64,000 nucleotides of DNA from CAIUPE01 sp037131735 (GCA_037131735.1 JBAXQM010000001.1:124001-188000), one strand, 5' to 3'. Positions 43,697-52,419 are shown, numbered from the stretch's first letter. Numbers and translations are program-made. The notes: generated by a model from the sequence alone, not told the origin.

Positions 43697-44538
43697 TCGA
43701 TGGACCGCGCGCTTGTGTAACAGGTCATCCGATCGCTCATTCGCGGTCGCCGATGATCCACAATTATTGGCTTAAGACCCTAAACATCAAAGGTTACTAT
43801 GATCGCGTTGATACGCCTCCCGATGTCTTCCCGAACTTTATTCGTACAATGCGAGACAAAGGTTATGTTGGCTGTAATGTGACTTTGCCGAATAAAGAGC
43901 TGGCCTATCAAATTGCTGATGTAAAAACGGATCGCGCGAATAGGCTTCATGCCGCAAATACTTTATGGTTCGAAAACGGAAAGCTCCATGCAGACAATAC
44001 CGATATTGAGGGCTTTCTCTTCAATCTCGATGAAAGCGCTCCTGGTTGGGATCACAATCTTGATAAAGCGGTCATTCTCGGTGCCGGAGGTGCTGCCGCC
44101 GCCATCATCCAAGCTCTCAGCGAAAAACGCGCATCAAAAATTATCATCGTAAATCGAACGCTTGAAAAGGCAGAAGATTTAGCACGGCGCTTCGGCGGCT
44201 CAATTGAAACAACATCATTTGAGAAATTGTCCGAAGCGTTAGATCAGGCGACATTTCTAGTGAATACAACATCTCTTGGGATGAAAGGCCAACCGCCGCT
44301 TGATCTTGATTTATCGAGAGTGAGTAAAAGCGCCCTCGTGACGGATATCGTCTATGTCCCGTTGATCACAAATTTTTTGAAGAGTGCGCAAGATCGAGGG
44401 CTGTCAATCGTCGATGGACTGGGGATGCTTTTACACCAAGCCGTACCCGGCTTTGAACATTGGTTTGGCCAGAGACCGCAAGTTACCGCTGAGCTTCGCG
44501 CTCTTATTGAAGCCGATATCATTCAGGTAAACCCATGA
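43681..44538 (+). CDS. aroE: shikimate dehydrogenase AroE
   Basis: NADP-dependent reduction of 3-dehydroshikimate to shikimate. The 285-residue protein shows the shikimate-binding VTGHPIAHSRSPMIHNYWL near the N-terminus, the catalytic Lys in VGCNVTLPNKELAYQ, and NTDIEGF. It also has the NADP-binding loop VILGAGGAAAAIIQALSE with the NRTLEKAEDLA specificity loop. It joins aroKB at 8.7-10.5 kb as the pathway genes present in this window. It overlaps maf and coaE on either side. Confidence 0.95.
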   Translation: MSDLLIDGPRACVTGHPIAHSRSPMIHNYWLKTLNIKGYYDRVDTPPDVFPNFIRTMRDKGYVGCNVTLPNKELAYQIADVKTDRANRLHAANTLWFENGKLHADNTDIEGFLFNLDESAPGWDHNLDKAVILGAGGAAAAIIQALSEKRASKIIIVNRTLEKAEDLARRFGGSIETTSFEKLSEALDQATFLVNTTSLGMKGQPPLDLDLSRVSKSALVTDIVYVPLITNFLKSAQDRGLSIVDGLGMLLHQAVPGFEHWFGQRPQVTAELRALIEADIIQVNP

Positions 44539-45119
44539 CATTCATCTTGGGGCTGACCGGTTCAATCGGGATGGGTAAATCGACCACCGCGGGTTTGTTC
44601 AGGAAACACGGCATACCGGTTCATGATGCTGACCAAACAGTCCATACTCTCTATAGCGGTCGCCTCGCTCCGCTCATCGAAGAAGTATTTCCCGGCTCTA
44701 CAACGAATGGCATCGTTGATCGTTCGAAATTATCAATCCATGTCGTTGGGCAGTCTGAAAAACTCAAACAGCTTGAATCGATCGTTCATCCCGTTGTTCA
44801 GGAAGAACAAGATCGGTTCTTGAAAGATCACTTTGCGTCGCCCATTGTCGTACTTGATATCCCTCTTCTCTTCGAAAATGGAAAAGATCGTCTATGTGAT
44901 GCCGTAGTCGTCGTCTCGACCGACGCGTCAACACAGAAACAGCGCGTATTGGCGCGCGACGGTATGACAGTTGAAAAGATGGATGCTCTTCTTGCCCGCC
45001 AGATCCCTGATGTTGAAAAACGCCGGCGTGCGCAATTTGTCATCGACACAAGCCTTGATATTCCCCATGCTGAACGTCAGGTGCTGTCTCTATTGAAAGC
45101 TTTGTCGGGTCGCTCTTAA
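44535..45119 (+). CDS. coaE: dephospho-CoA kinase CoaE
   Basis: Last step of coenzyme A synthesis: phosphorylation of dephospho-CoA. The 194-residue protein has the P-loop LGLTGSIGMGKSTTAGLFRK at the N-terminus, VHDADQTVHTLY, and VVLDIPLLFENGKDRLCDAV near residue 108. The LID region holds QKQRVLARDGMTVEKMDALL. It overlaps aroE by 4 bases. The other CoA-pathway gene in the window, coaA, is at 50.3 kb. Confidence 0.95.
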   Translation: MTFILGLTGSIGMGKSTTAGLFRKHGIPVHDADQTVHTLYSGRLAPLIEEVFPGSTTNGIVDRSKLSIHVVGQSEKLKQLESIVHPVVQEEQDRFLKDHFASPIVVLDIPLLFENGKDRLCDAVVVVSTDASTQKQRVLARDGMTVEKMDALLARQIPDVEKRRRAQFVIDTSLDIPHAERQVLSLLKALSGRS

Positions 45120-45149
45120 TAGAATTCGATAAAAGGAAATAATCAAACG

Positions 45150-45863
45150 ATGATGCGCGAAATCGTATTCGATACCGAAACAACGGGCTTGAACCCCTTA
45201 GGCGGAGATCGGGTTGTTGAAATTGGTTGCGTTGAGCTTATCGATTATATTCCGACAGGTCAGACATTTCATGTCTATTTAAATCCTGAACGCGACATGC
45301 CGGATGCCGCTTTTCGTGTTCACGGACTTTCAACGGAATTTCTTCGCGATAAGCCCCTCTTTACTGATATCGCCGAATCCTTTGAAGAATTTATTGGTGA
45401 TGCGAAACTCGTTGCTCATAACGCTTCATTTGATCTTGGCTTTATCAATGCTGAGCTTGCGCGCGTTGGTCGTAGCGAAATCATTTCCGAACGCATTATC
45501 GACACGCTCATAATTGCGCGTCGTAAATATCCGTTTGGACCGAATAGTCTTGATGCGCTCTGCCAGCGTTTGCAGATTGATAATTCACGGCGCACCAAAC
45601 ATGGCGCGCTGCTTGACGCTGAAATTCTCGCCGAAGTCTATATTGAACTTCTGGGAGGACGACAGAAAGATCTCGGACTCTCTGTTGAAACCAAAGTGCT
45701 TGCACAATACACTTCCGGCGAACGCGCGAAAAGTGGGGCGCGCCCGCGAGCGCTTCCCGATCGTTTGTTACCTGAAGATCTTGATCGCCATGCCGAATTT
45801 GTTTCCGGCTTTGGCTCGGCCATTATCTGGAATGATTATATTCGGCAAAAAACAGGATCTTGA
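45150..45863 (+). CDS. dnaQ: DNA polymerase III subunit epsilon (proofreading exonuclease)
   Basis: 3'-5' proofreading exonuclease of the replicative polymerase. The 237-residue protein has all three exonuclease motifs: REIVFDTETTGLNPLGGDRV (Exo I), LVAHNASFDLGFINAEL (Exo II) and KHGALLDAEILAEVYIEL (Exo III). The C-terminal tail should bind the alpha subunit. It is the last gene of the plus-strand origin-proximal run ppsR-maf-aroE-coaE-dnaQ. It converges on secB with a 5-base gap. Confidence 0.95.
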   Translation: MMREIVFDTETTGLNPLGGDRVVEIGCVELIDYIPTGQTFHVYLNPERDMPDAAFRVHGLSTEFLRDKPLFTDIAESFEEFIGDAKLVAHNASFDLGFINAELARVGRSEIISERIIDTLIIARRKYPFGPNSLDALCQRLQIDNSRRTKHGALLDAEILAEVYIELLGGRQKDLGLSVETKVLAQYTSGERAKSGARPRALPDRLLPEDLDRHAEFVSGFGSAIIWNDYIRQKTGS

Positions 45864-45868
45864 AACGA

Positions 45869-46327
45869 TCAAGCTGTACCCGCCGGTTCCATTTGCGCCA
45901 GCCTCTGGCGATAGAGTGCCGCAAAATCGATGGGATCAATCAGAAGCGGGGGGAAGCCGCCATTTCTCACCGCGTCCGCTACGATTTGCCGTGCAAAAGG
46001 AAAGAGAAGCCTTGGACATTCGATCATGATAACAGCTTGAATATTCTCTGCCGGAATATTTTGGATGCGGAAGAGGCCAGCAAATACGAGCTCGAATTGA
46101 AACATTGTTTGGGTACCGTCGAGCGCCTTTCCTTCAAGAGTGAGCTCAACCTCGAAATCTGTTTCACCAGGCTGTTTAGCATTCACATTGACCGAGATCG
46201 AAATGTTTGGACCTGTCTCGCGTGGCGCAAGTGATGCCGGCGCATTCGGGTTCTCGAAGGAGAAATCCTTAATATATTGCCCGAGAGCGGCCAGACTGGG
46301 CATCGCTGCTTGTGTCGTTTCGGTCAT
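45869..46327 (-). CDS. secB: protein-export chaperone SecB
   Basis: Tetrameric chaperone that keeps secretory preproteins unfolded for SecA. The 152-residue protein has the family stretch YIKDFSFENPNAPASL near residue 20, FEVELTLEGKALDGTQTMFQ and the C-terminal FPPLLIDPIDFAALYRQRLA. The length is typical. It is divergent from the Tim44-domain gene, with 183 bases between starts that should hold both promoters. Confidence 0.95.
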   Translation of the reverse strand: MTETTQAAMPSLAALGQYIKDFSFENPNAPASLAPRETGPNISISVNVNAKQPGETDFEVELTLEGKALDGTQTMFQFELVFAGLFRIQNIPAENIQAVIMIECPRLLFPFARQIVADAVRNGGFPPLLIDPIDFAALYRQRLAQMEPAGTA

Positions 46328-46510
46328 GAATAAAATCTCCGTTTGGAAATAGTGAGGCGCTTTCCCAATTTTGGTACGGTGTTTGGCCTAAATTCGACCA
46401 AGATGCGATTTTACGTCGCGGGTCAACACCTGATTTTTTGCATTTTTACTATATCTACCCATATAGAAAGCCTAAACAGTTTAGTTGCCGGAAAAATTCG
46501 GAGAAAAAAT

Positions 46511-47209
46511 ATGCAGGACGGTTTCGACCTGTCGGTAATTGTCTTTCTGGTTCTCGCCGCTTTTGTAGGCTGGCGCCTCTATAGCGTTCTGGGAACACGG
46601 ACTGAGCGTGATACCGGACCAACAGTTACGCGGTTTCGCCCCGTTGCGGTGGCAAAGCCCGCAGAAACGCCGTCCACAGATGAGACCATTATCGAAGCGG
46701 AGGCAAAGCCGATTGCCGATCCGTCAAGGTGGCGCGGAATTGCCGATCCGGATTCTCCGTTAGCACAGGCGCTTGATCGCGTGGTTGAGGTGGAGCCCTC
46801 TTTTGATGGGCGTCATTTTCTCTCGGGCGGCCGCGCTGCTTATGAAGCCATCGTTTTGGCCTTTGCCTCAGGTGATCGCTCTACCCTGAAGGATTTGCTT
46901 TCCAGAGATGTCTTTGAGAGTTTTACCGGCGCCATTGCTGATCGGGAAAGTAAGGGCGAAACGGTTGAGACCACTTTTGTTGGCCTCGATAAGGTTGAAA
47001 TAAAAGACGCTCAGATCCGAGGTAAATCGATTCAAATCACGGTGAAGTTCCTCTCAAAACTGATCACGGCAACAAGAGATGCCAAGGGTGAGATTATTGA
47101 AGGCGCGACCGATAAGGTGATTGACGTCAATGATGTCTGGACTTTTGCCCGCGATATAGGCAGTCGCGACCCGGCTTGGAAATTGATTGCAACTGAAGCG
47201 GCCCAGTGA
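46511..47209 (+). CDS. Tim44/TimA domain membrane-anchored protein
   Basis: The ATG at 46511 (GGAGA upstream) gives 232 residues. A single N-terminal membrane helix (DLSVIVFLVLAAFVGWRLYS) is followed by an acidic, Pro-rich spacer and a C-terminal Tim44-like domain (FLSGGRAAYEAIVLAFASGD, then VETTFVGLDKVEIKDAQIRG). In mitochondria the domain tethers the import motor; the bacterial homologues (TimA) are membrane-associated proteins of unclear role. It overlaps mltA by 4 bases and diverges from secB, an export-linked neighbourhood. Confidence 0.88.
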   Translation: MQDGFDLSVIVFLVLAAFVGWRLYSVLGTRTERDTGPTVTRFRPVAVAKPAETPSTDETIIEAEAKPIADPSRWRGIADPDSPLAQALDRVVEVEPSFDGRHFLSGGRAAYEAIVLAFASGDRSTLKDLLSRDVFESFTGAIADRESKGETVETTFVGLDKVEIKDAQIRGKSIQITVKFLSKLITATRDAKGEIIEGATDKVIDVNDVWTFARDIGSRDPAWKLIATEAAQ

Positions 47210-48309
47210 GTGACATAAGCTCCTATAGCGCGCTATCCGACGCCATTCTTGAGCCCACAAGCTTCGATCTCTTTGAAGGGTGGGCTCAAGATGATCATCA
47301 TGCAGCATTTAAAACATTTTTGAAATCTGCGACCGCAATTGTCGAAACTCGGGTTGATTTGCGTCCTGCCCGCCCTACGCCAAGTTCTTTCCGGCTTTTT
47401 GCTGAACAGGCGCTTAAAGATTTTGATATTGATCCGCGTATCTTCTTTGAGACGAGGTTTACGCCTTTTTTTGTAAGTCCTCGGCAAGGCCGAGGATTTC
47501 TGACCGGATATTACGAACCGGAAATATTGGGATCGCTGACGCAAAGTTCTGCATTTCCAGTCCCGGTTCTCGGTCGACCTCATGATCTTGTGAGCTTTCA
47601 TTCCGATCAGGCGCCCGCCGAGCTCGCGAGCCACAGTCTCTCTGCCGCGCGCCAAACCGCGTCCGGATTAGAGCCCTATTTTGATCGTGCAGCTATTGAA
47701 GACGGAGCGCTTCAGGATCAATCACTCGCGCTTCTTTATTTGCCCGATCAGGTGGAGCTCTTTTTTGCGCAAGTGCAGGGGTCGGCCCGCGTCCGCCTCC
47801 CCGATGGTCGTCTCAAAAGACTTACCTATGCCGGTCGCAATGGTCATCCCTACACAACGATCGCCAAGGTGATCCGCGAGGAAGGCCATATGGCACTCGA
47901 GGAGATCAATCTGGGTAGTTTGAAGGCCTGGCTGCGCGTCCATCCGCAGGAAGCAAAAAGGATTATGCGCCTTAACCGCTCTTACATCTTCTTCTCTCTC
48001 TCAGAGGACTTGGCGGAAGAAGACGGACCGATTGGCGCGGCGTCACTCCCACTAACGGCCGGACGCTCGATTGCCGTTGATCGCCACCAATGGTGTTACG
48101 GACTACCGTTCTACATTCGTGCACAATTGCCGGATGAAAATGGCAATCTTGTCGATTTTTCGCGCTTGTTGGTTGCACAAGATACAGGATCCGCCATTCT
48201 TGGTGCCGCGCGCGCCGATCTCTTCATGGGTTCGGGGGAGCGAGCGGGGCATCATGCGGGATTAACTCGGCATTCTGGTGATTTTGTAGTTTTGCTGCCA
48301 AAGGCGTGA
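47206..48309 (+). CDS. mltA: membrane-bound lytic murein transglycosylase A (MltA-like)
   Basis: Peptidoglycan-cleaving enzyme, 367 residues, starting with GTG at 47206. Domain hallmarks are FTPFFVSPRQGRGFLTGYYE, VELFFAQVQGSARVRLPDGR, NRSYIFFSL and the 3D domain with catalytic aspartates in LLVAQDTGSAILGAARADLF, followed by MGSGERAGH. No signal peptide or lipobox is visible at the N-terminus (MSDISSYSALSDAIL), which is unexpected for an exported enzyme. It overlaps the Tim44-domain gene and smr follows 3 bases later. Confidence 0.9.
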   Translation: MSDISSYSALSDAILEPTSFDLFEGWAQDDHHAAFKTFLKSATAIVETRVDLRPARPTPSSFRLFAEQALKDFDIDPRIFFETRFTPFFVSPRQGRGFLTGYYEPEILGSLTQSSAFPVPVLGRPHDLVSFHSDQAPAELASHSLSAARQTASGLEPYFDRAAIEDGALQDQSLALLYLPDQVELFFAQVQGSARVRLPDGRLKRLTYAGRNGHPYTTIAKVIREEGHMALEEINLGSLKAWLRVHPQEAKRIMRLNRSYIFFSLSEDLAEEDGPIGAASLPLTAGRSIAVDRHQWCYGLPFYIRAQLPDENGNLVDFSRLLVAQDTGSAILGAARADLFMGSGERAGHHAGLTRHSGDFVVLLPKA

Positions 48310-48312
48310 GAA

Positions 48313-48915
48313 ATGTCGTTCGGCGAACGAAAAAGGCGAACTTTGACGGCCGATGAGACCGCTCTGTGGGCTCACGTCACAAATCATATTCAGCCGCTTA
48401 CGAAGCGTGCGCTCGCTGAACCAGACCAATCTGCCTCCCTGGCGCTGATGCCTAAGGCCCCAAAATCGGCCGACGAACCAAAAATTGCTGCACCTTATGT
48501 TGCGCAAAAAAATGAAATTGTGCAGCGCAATAAAAATGAGCTTCCGCCCCTCGCACCGCTCGAGCGGCGCCTTCGTCAGAGGTTGTCACGAGGGGCACAT
48601 CCGATCGATGCGGTGATCGACCTTCACGGGATGAGACAGACCGAAGCGCATGAGGCTTTGCGCCGCTTCATATATTCAGCCCAACGCCAAGGCGCCTCTG
48701 TCGTTTTGGTGGTTACTGGGAAAGGCGCATCTGGCGTTCAAGATTCGGGTTCGGGAGAGGAGCGCGGCGTATTGCGCCGGACAGTCCCGCATTGGCTCCG
48801 CATGCCCGATTTACGTCCTTGCGTGATCGGCTTTGAGCCAGCAGCGCAGCATCACGGGGGATCCGGTGCGCTTTATGTAAGGGTCCGAAGGGCCACAAGG
48901 AGCGAGACGTCGTGA
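48313..48915 (+). CDS. Smr/MutS2 C-terminal domain protein
   Basis: A 200-residue protein with a C-terminal Smr domain, a nuclease or RNA/DNA-binding module. It contains IDAVIDLHGMRQTEAHEALR, VVLVVTGKGASG and GVLRRTVPHWLRMPDL, with the Smr HGMxxxEA pattern complete. Residues 1-90 are a low-complexity, charged linker. Within this linker lies a palindromic sequence (48481-48531) that also occurs in rimI. It lies in an mltA-smr-XRE run with small gaps or overlaps. The biological substrate is unknown. Confidence 0.88.
   Translation: MSFGERKRRTLTADETALWAHVTNHIQPLTKRALAEPDQSASLALMPKAPKSADEPKIAAPYVAQKNEIVQRNKNELPPLAPLERRLRQRLSRGAHPIDAVIDLHGMRQTEAHEALRRFIYSAQRQGASVVLVVTGKGASGVQDSGSGEERGVLRRTVPHWLRMPDLRPCVIGFEPAAQHHGGSGALYVRVRRATRSETS
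48481..48531. repeat. palindromic repeat inside smr, shared with rimI
   Basis: Bases 48481-48509 match 61035-61062 in rimI except for one extra T, giving 28 of 29 aligned positions. The smr copy is imperfectly palindromic: ATTGCTGCAC (48484-48493) and GTGCAGCGCAAT (48520-48531) form arms, with the central palindrome TTGCGCAA (48500-48507). It falls in the disordered linker of the protein and does not interrupt the frame. Confidence 0.5.
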
Positions 48916-49283
48916 CCCCTTTTGGCGAAAGATTGCGCGCGCTCCGGGAAGAGCGCGGACTACAATTGAAAGATATGGCTGTCGCTCTGGGCGTCACGAG
49001 CACCTATCTTTCCGCCTTGGAGCATGGCCACCGCTCGCGCCCCAATTGGAGCTTCGTCCAACGCGTCATCCATTACTTTAATATTATTTGGGATGACGCA
49101 GACGAGTTGCAGAGGCTTGCCGACTTATCCGACCCCCGCATCACGTTGCGTACATCAGGCCTATCGTCCAAGGCGACGGAGCTTGCCAATCGTCTGTCCC
49201 GTGATATAGGCAGCCTAACGGAAGAGGACCTGTCGCGCCTTCTCGATGTGTTGAACGCCGCGCGTGATCGGAATCGCACTTGA
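48912..49283 (+). CDS. XRE family helix-turn-helix regulator
   Basis: A 123-residue DNA-binding protein with a Cro/C1-type HTH at the N-terminus (FGERLRALREERGLQLKDMA, then TSTYLSALEHGHRSRP). A helical C-terminal region follows (FNIIWDDADELQRLADLSDP), perhaps for oligomerisation. It starts GTG at 48912, overlapping the smr stop by 4 bases. It might autoregulate the mltA-smr operon; no operator is evident to me. It lacks the partner pattern of a toxin-antitoxin system. Confidence 0.88.
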   Translation: MTPFGERLRALREERGLQLKDMAVALGVTSTYLSALEHGHRSRPNWSFVQRVIHYFNIIWDDADELQRLADLSDPRITLRTSGLSSKATELANRLSRDIGSLTEEDLSRLLDVLNAARDRNRT

Positions 49284-49336
49284 CGAGGGCTGCGCTCATC
49301 TTCACATCACGAGATGTGTAAAGATTCGGGTGATGA

Positions 49337-50344
49337 TTGATGGCTTCCTCAAAATATGATGTTCTCGGAATCGGCAATGCGATTGTTGATGTGATCGCTT
49401 TTACCGAAGATGATTTCTTGCTCTCGCATGATCTCGCAAAAGGATCGATGCGCTTGATCGATGAAGCGCAGGCGGAAAAGCTTTATCAATCCATGGGGCC
49501 GGCAACAATTATTTCAGGCGGATCCGCGGCGAATACCATTGTAGGCGTCGCATCGCTTGGCGGCTCTGGCTCTTTCATTGGTAAGGTTCGTAACGACACA
49601 CTTGGTCAAGCCTTCACGCATGATATTCGCGCCATCGGTGTACATTTCGAAACGAAGCCAGCCGACAAGGGATTAGCCACAGCGCGTAGCTTTATTCTTG
49701 TTACGCCAGATGGCGAACGCACGATGAATACGTTTCTTGGTGCCTGTTTGTATCTTGGTCCCGATGATATTGACCCGGTAACAGTTGAAGCGTCAGCAAT
49801 ATCTTATTTTGAAGGTTATCTTTGGGACCCCGAAGATGCAAAAATTGCTTTTCGTAAAGCGGCTTCAATAGCTCATGCTGCCAATCGGAAAGTCGCACTT
49901 ACTTTGTCTGATAGTTTCTGTGTCGATCGCTATCGTGATGAATTTCGTGCGCTTATTACAGATGGCACAATCGATATTCTGCTTGCCAATGAGCATGAAC
50001 TCAAAAGCCTTTATACGACATCTGATTTTGATACCGCGGTAGATGCGCTTCGAAATGAAGGACCAATGGCCGTTGTTACCCGATCAGCGGCGGGTTCAGT
50101 TGTTGTCGATCGAAGTGGCGTCCAAGCGATTCCAGCGCAACCGATTGATAGACTCGTCGATACAACGGGCGCGGGTGATTTGTTTGCATCAGGATTTTTG
50201 TTAGGACACGCGCGAGGCTTTGATCATCGTGATGCGGCTCGTTTAGGAGCTATCGCTGCTGCCGAAATCATCCAACATATTGGCGCAAGACCCGAAGCGC
50301 GCCTACGCGATCTTGCGGCCGAAAGTGGAATTACAATTTCCTGA
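49337..50344 (+). CDS. PfkB family sugar/adenosine kinase
   Basis: Ribokinase-fold kinase of 335 residues, probably an adenosine or related nucleoside kinase. The family signatures are ISGGSAANTIVGVASLGGSG near residue 55 and the C-terminal anion hole and catalytic Asp in VDTTGAGDLFASGFLLGH near residue 273. VDVIAFTEDDFL and NTFLGACLYLGPDDI are consistent with alphaproteobacterial adenosine kinase-like proteins. Substrate cannot be fixed by sequence. It converges on coaA with a 14-base overlap. The start may be the second of two adjacent ATGs. Confidence 0.88.
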   Translation: MMASSKYDVLGIGNAIVDVIAFTEDDFLLSHDLAKGSMRLIDEAQAEKLYQSMGPATIISGGSAANTIVGVASLGGSGSFIGKVRNDTLGQAFTHDIRAIGVHFETKPADKGLATARSFILVTPDGERTMNTFLGACLYLGPDDIDPVTVEASAISYFEGYLWDPEDAKIAFRKAASIAHAANRKVALTLSDSFCVDRYRDEFRALITDGTIDILLANEHELKSLYTTSDFDTAVDALRNEGPMAVVTRSAAGSVVVDRSGVQAIPAQPIDRLVDTTGAGDLFASGFLLGHARGFDHRDAARLGAIAAAEIIQHIGARPEARLRDLAAESGITIS

Positions 50345-51308
50345 GTGCCACTGTTTCAATACGGTGTTGCGATCCCTTTGTGAGAACGAGATCGGCACGC
50401 GGGCGCGTTGGCAAAATATTTTCGCGTAGATTTGGAAGATTGATCTGATTCCAAATCCCGCGTGCCATTTTTTCAGCGTCAGCATCGCTTAATTCAGCAT
50501 ATTTTTTAAAGAAGCTCCTCGGATCACGAAAAGCTGTATCTCTCAATCGCATAAACCGGTCGACATACCAGCGTTCAAGATCGGCTTCATGCGCATCAAG
50601 ATAGATCGAGAAATCAAAAAAGTCCGAGACGAAGGGAATGGGCTTCCCCGTCTTTTGCAAACGATTAGGCAAAAGAACATTCAAACCTTCGACGATTAGA
50701 ATATCGGGGCGATCGACCGAAACTATTTCCCCTGGCACCACATCATAGACAAGATGGGAATAGACGGGAGCTTCGACATGAACTTTGCCGGCTTTGATAT
50801 CGGTCAGAAATTTTAATAGTGCCGTACCATCATAGCTCTCCGGAAAACCTTTCCGCTCCATGAGGCCTTCGGCATCAAGTGCAGCGTTTGGCAGAAGAAA
50901 ACCATCCGTTGTGACAAGCTCAACTTTCGGTGTGTTGGGCCAGCGCGATAAAAGCGCCTTAAGAACGCGGGCTGTTGTCGATTTACCGGCACTGACCGAT
51001 CCCGCAATCCCGATCACATAGGGAACTTTGCCATCTTCAGCGAGTAAAAATCGTTGCGTTGCTTTGAAGAGTCCCTGCGTCGCTGCCACGTAGAGTGACA
51101 ATAAACGTGAAAGCGGCAAATAGATTGCGATAACATCTTCCAAGGAAATCGGATCATTGAGCGATTGAAGTCTTTGCAAATCTTCAACCGTTAGAGTCAT
51201 TGGCGTGTCGGCTCTGAGCGTCGCCCATTCATCGCGGCTAAAAATCCGATAGGGCGATAAATCGTCTTCGAGCATTGCTAAATCAGAGGGGCTGAGGTCC
51301 TGGCTCAT
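50331..51308 (-). CDS. coaA: type I pantothenate kinase CoaA
   Basis: First committed step of CoA synthesis: phosphorylation of pantothenate. The 325-residue protein has the P-loop VIGIAGSVSAGKSTTARVLK near residue 100, VELVTTDGFLLPN, and GLMERKGFPESYDGTALLKF, plus VEGLNVLLPNRL (Walker B). It matches type I (E. coli-like) CoaA, not type II or III. It follows hisE on the same strand after 13 bases, an order also found in other Hyphomicrobiales. Confidence 0.95.
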   Translation of the reverse strand: MSQDLSPSDLAMLEDDLSPYRIFSRDEWATLRADTPMTLTVEDLQRLQSLNDPISLEDVIAIYLPLSRLLSLYVAATQGLFKATQRFLLAEDGKVPYVIGIAGSVSAGKSTTARVLKALLSRWPNTPKVELVTTDGFLLPNAALDAEGLMERKGFPESYDGTALLKFLTDIKAGKVHVEAPVYSHLVYDVVPGEIVSVDRPDILIVEGLNVLLPNRLQKTGKPIPFVSDFFDFSIYLDAHEADLERWYVDRFMRLRDTAFRDPRSFFKKYAELSDADAEKMARGIWNQINLPNLRENILPTRPRADLVLTKGSQHRIETVALRKL

Positions 51309-51321
51309 GAGTATGTGATAC

Positions 51322-51645
51322 TTATTTTTCAGCGCGTGATGCTTTTTCGGCTAAACCAGATTGTTGGGTCCGCTCCTCCAGAACTGTCATAACATCATTC
51401 ACCGACACATTGGTCGCGCGAAGTACGACTAAAAGATGATAGAGAAGATCAGCACTCTCCTTCGTCAATTCAATGCGATTGCCTTGGTTTGCCGCGATGA
51501 TTGTCTCAACAGCCTCTTCGCCGAGTTTCTTTGATGAATAGGCTATGCCCTTGTTTATGAGCTTAGCCGTGTAAGACTCATCGCCCGAGGCTTTCGCTCG
51601 CTCTTCAATAATTTTTTCGAGATCGGAAAGAGTAAATTTAGTCAT
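51322..51645 (-). CDS. hisE: phosphoribosyl-ATP pyrophosphatase HisE
   Basis: Second step of histidine biosynthesis, hydrolysing phosphoribosyl-ATP. The 107-residue protein is a stand-alone HisE (not fused to HisI), with FTLSDLEKIIEERAK, YTAKLINKGIAYSSKKLGEE and ESADLLYHLLVVLRATNVSV, including the metal-binding EE...ESADLLYH acidic set. It is abutted by hisF (start at 51645 right after the hisF stop at 51646) and followed by coaA. Confidence 0.96.
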   Translation of the reverse strand: MTKFTLSDLEKIIEERAKASGDESYTAKLINKGIAYSSKKLGEEAVETIIAANQGNRIELTKESADLLYHLLVVLRATNVSVNDVMTVLEERTQQSGLAEKASRAEK

Positions 51646-52419
51646 TTAATCCATCCTCACAGCAAGACCCGCTTGTGCAAGCGCTTGTTTCGCTTCCCGA
51701 ATTGAAAATTCACCAAAATGGAAAATTGATGCTGCTAATACAGCGCTCGCATGACCGTCGCGAATGCCTTCAACCATATGCTGCAGCGTTCCGACGCCGC
51801 CCGATGCGATCACAGGTACAGATACCGAATCCGAGATGGCCCGCGTCAATTCGATATCATAGCCAATTTTAGTGCCGTCACGATCCATCGATGTCAGCAA
51901 GAGTTCGCCGGCACCGAGCGCCGTCACTTCACGCGCATACTCTAGCGCATCAATTCCGGTCGCGCGCCGACCCCCATGGGTAAAGATTTCCCAGCGCGGT
52001 GTTTCGCCTTCTGCTGAAATGCGTTTGGCATCAATGGCGACAACGATACATTGACTGCCGAATTTTGTTGCGGCCTCTTTGACAAAGTTTCGATCATTAA
52101 CCGCAGCCGTCATGATGGAAACTTTATCGGCGCCCGCGAGCAGAAGATTTCTAATATCGTCAACTGATCTGACACCGCCGCCGACGGTCAAAGGCATGAA
52201 ACAGGCCTCCGCGGTTCGCCGAACGACATCCATCAAAATCCCGCGATCTTCGTGGCTTGCCGTGATATCTAAAAAACATAATTCATCCGCACCAGCGGCA
52301 TCATAGGCTAACGCCGATTGAACGGGATCGCCCGCATCGACAAGATCGACAAATTGAACGCCTTTAACGACGCGACCGTCTTTTACATCAAGACAAGGGA
52401 TCACACGCTTCTTAAGCAT
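51646..52419 (-). CDS. hisF: imidazole glycerol phosphate synthase subunit HisF
   Basis: Cyclase subunit of IGP synthase, acting with HisH. The ATG at 52419 (MLKKRVIPCLDVKDGRVVKG) gives 257 residues; the frame is open upstream to 52515 inside hisA without family sequence. Conserved elements are FLDITASHEDRG, LTVGGGVRSVDDIRNLLLAG and VPVIASGGVGTLQHMVEGI. Aspartates near residues 11 and 130 (CLDVKDG; VVAIDAKRI) are the catalytic pair. It overlaps hisA by 8 bases and directly precedes hisE. Confidence 0.97.
   Translation of the reverse strand: MLKKRVIPCLDVKDGRVVKGVQFVDLVDAGDPVQSALAYDAAGADELCFLDITASHEDRGILMDVVRRTAEACFMPLTVGGGVRSVDDIRNLLLAGADKVSIMTAAVNDRNFVKEAATKFGSQCIVVAIDAKRISAEGETPRWEIFTHGGRRATGIDALEYAREVTALGAGELLLTSMDRDGTKIGYDIELTRAISDSVSVPVIASGGVGTLQHMVEGIRDGHASAVLAASIFHFGEFSIREAKQALAQAGLAVRMD

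Noticed and set aside
48313..49283. smr plus XRE regulator as a toxin-antitoxin pair
   Set aside because: The Smr protein and the 123-residue regulator lack toxin family motifs and the order belongs to a conserved mltA-smr-XRE run.
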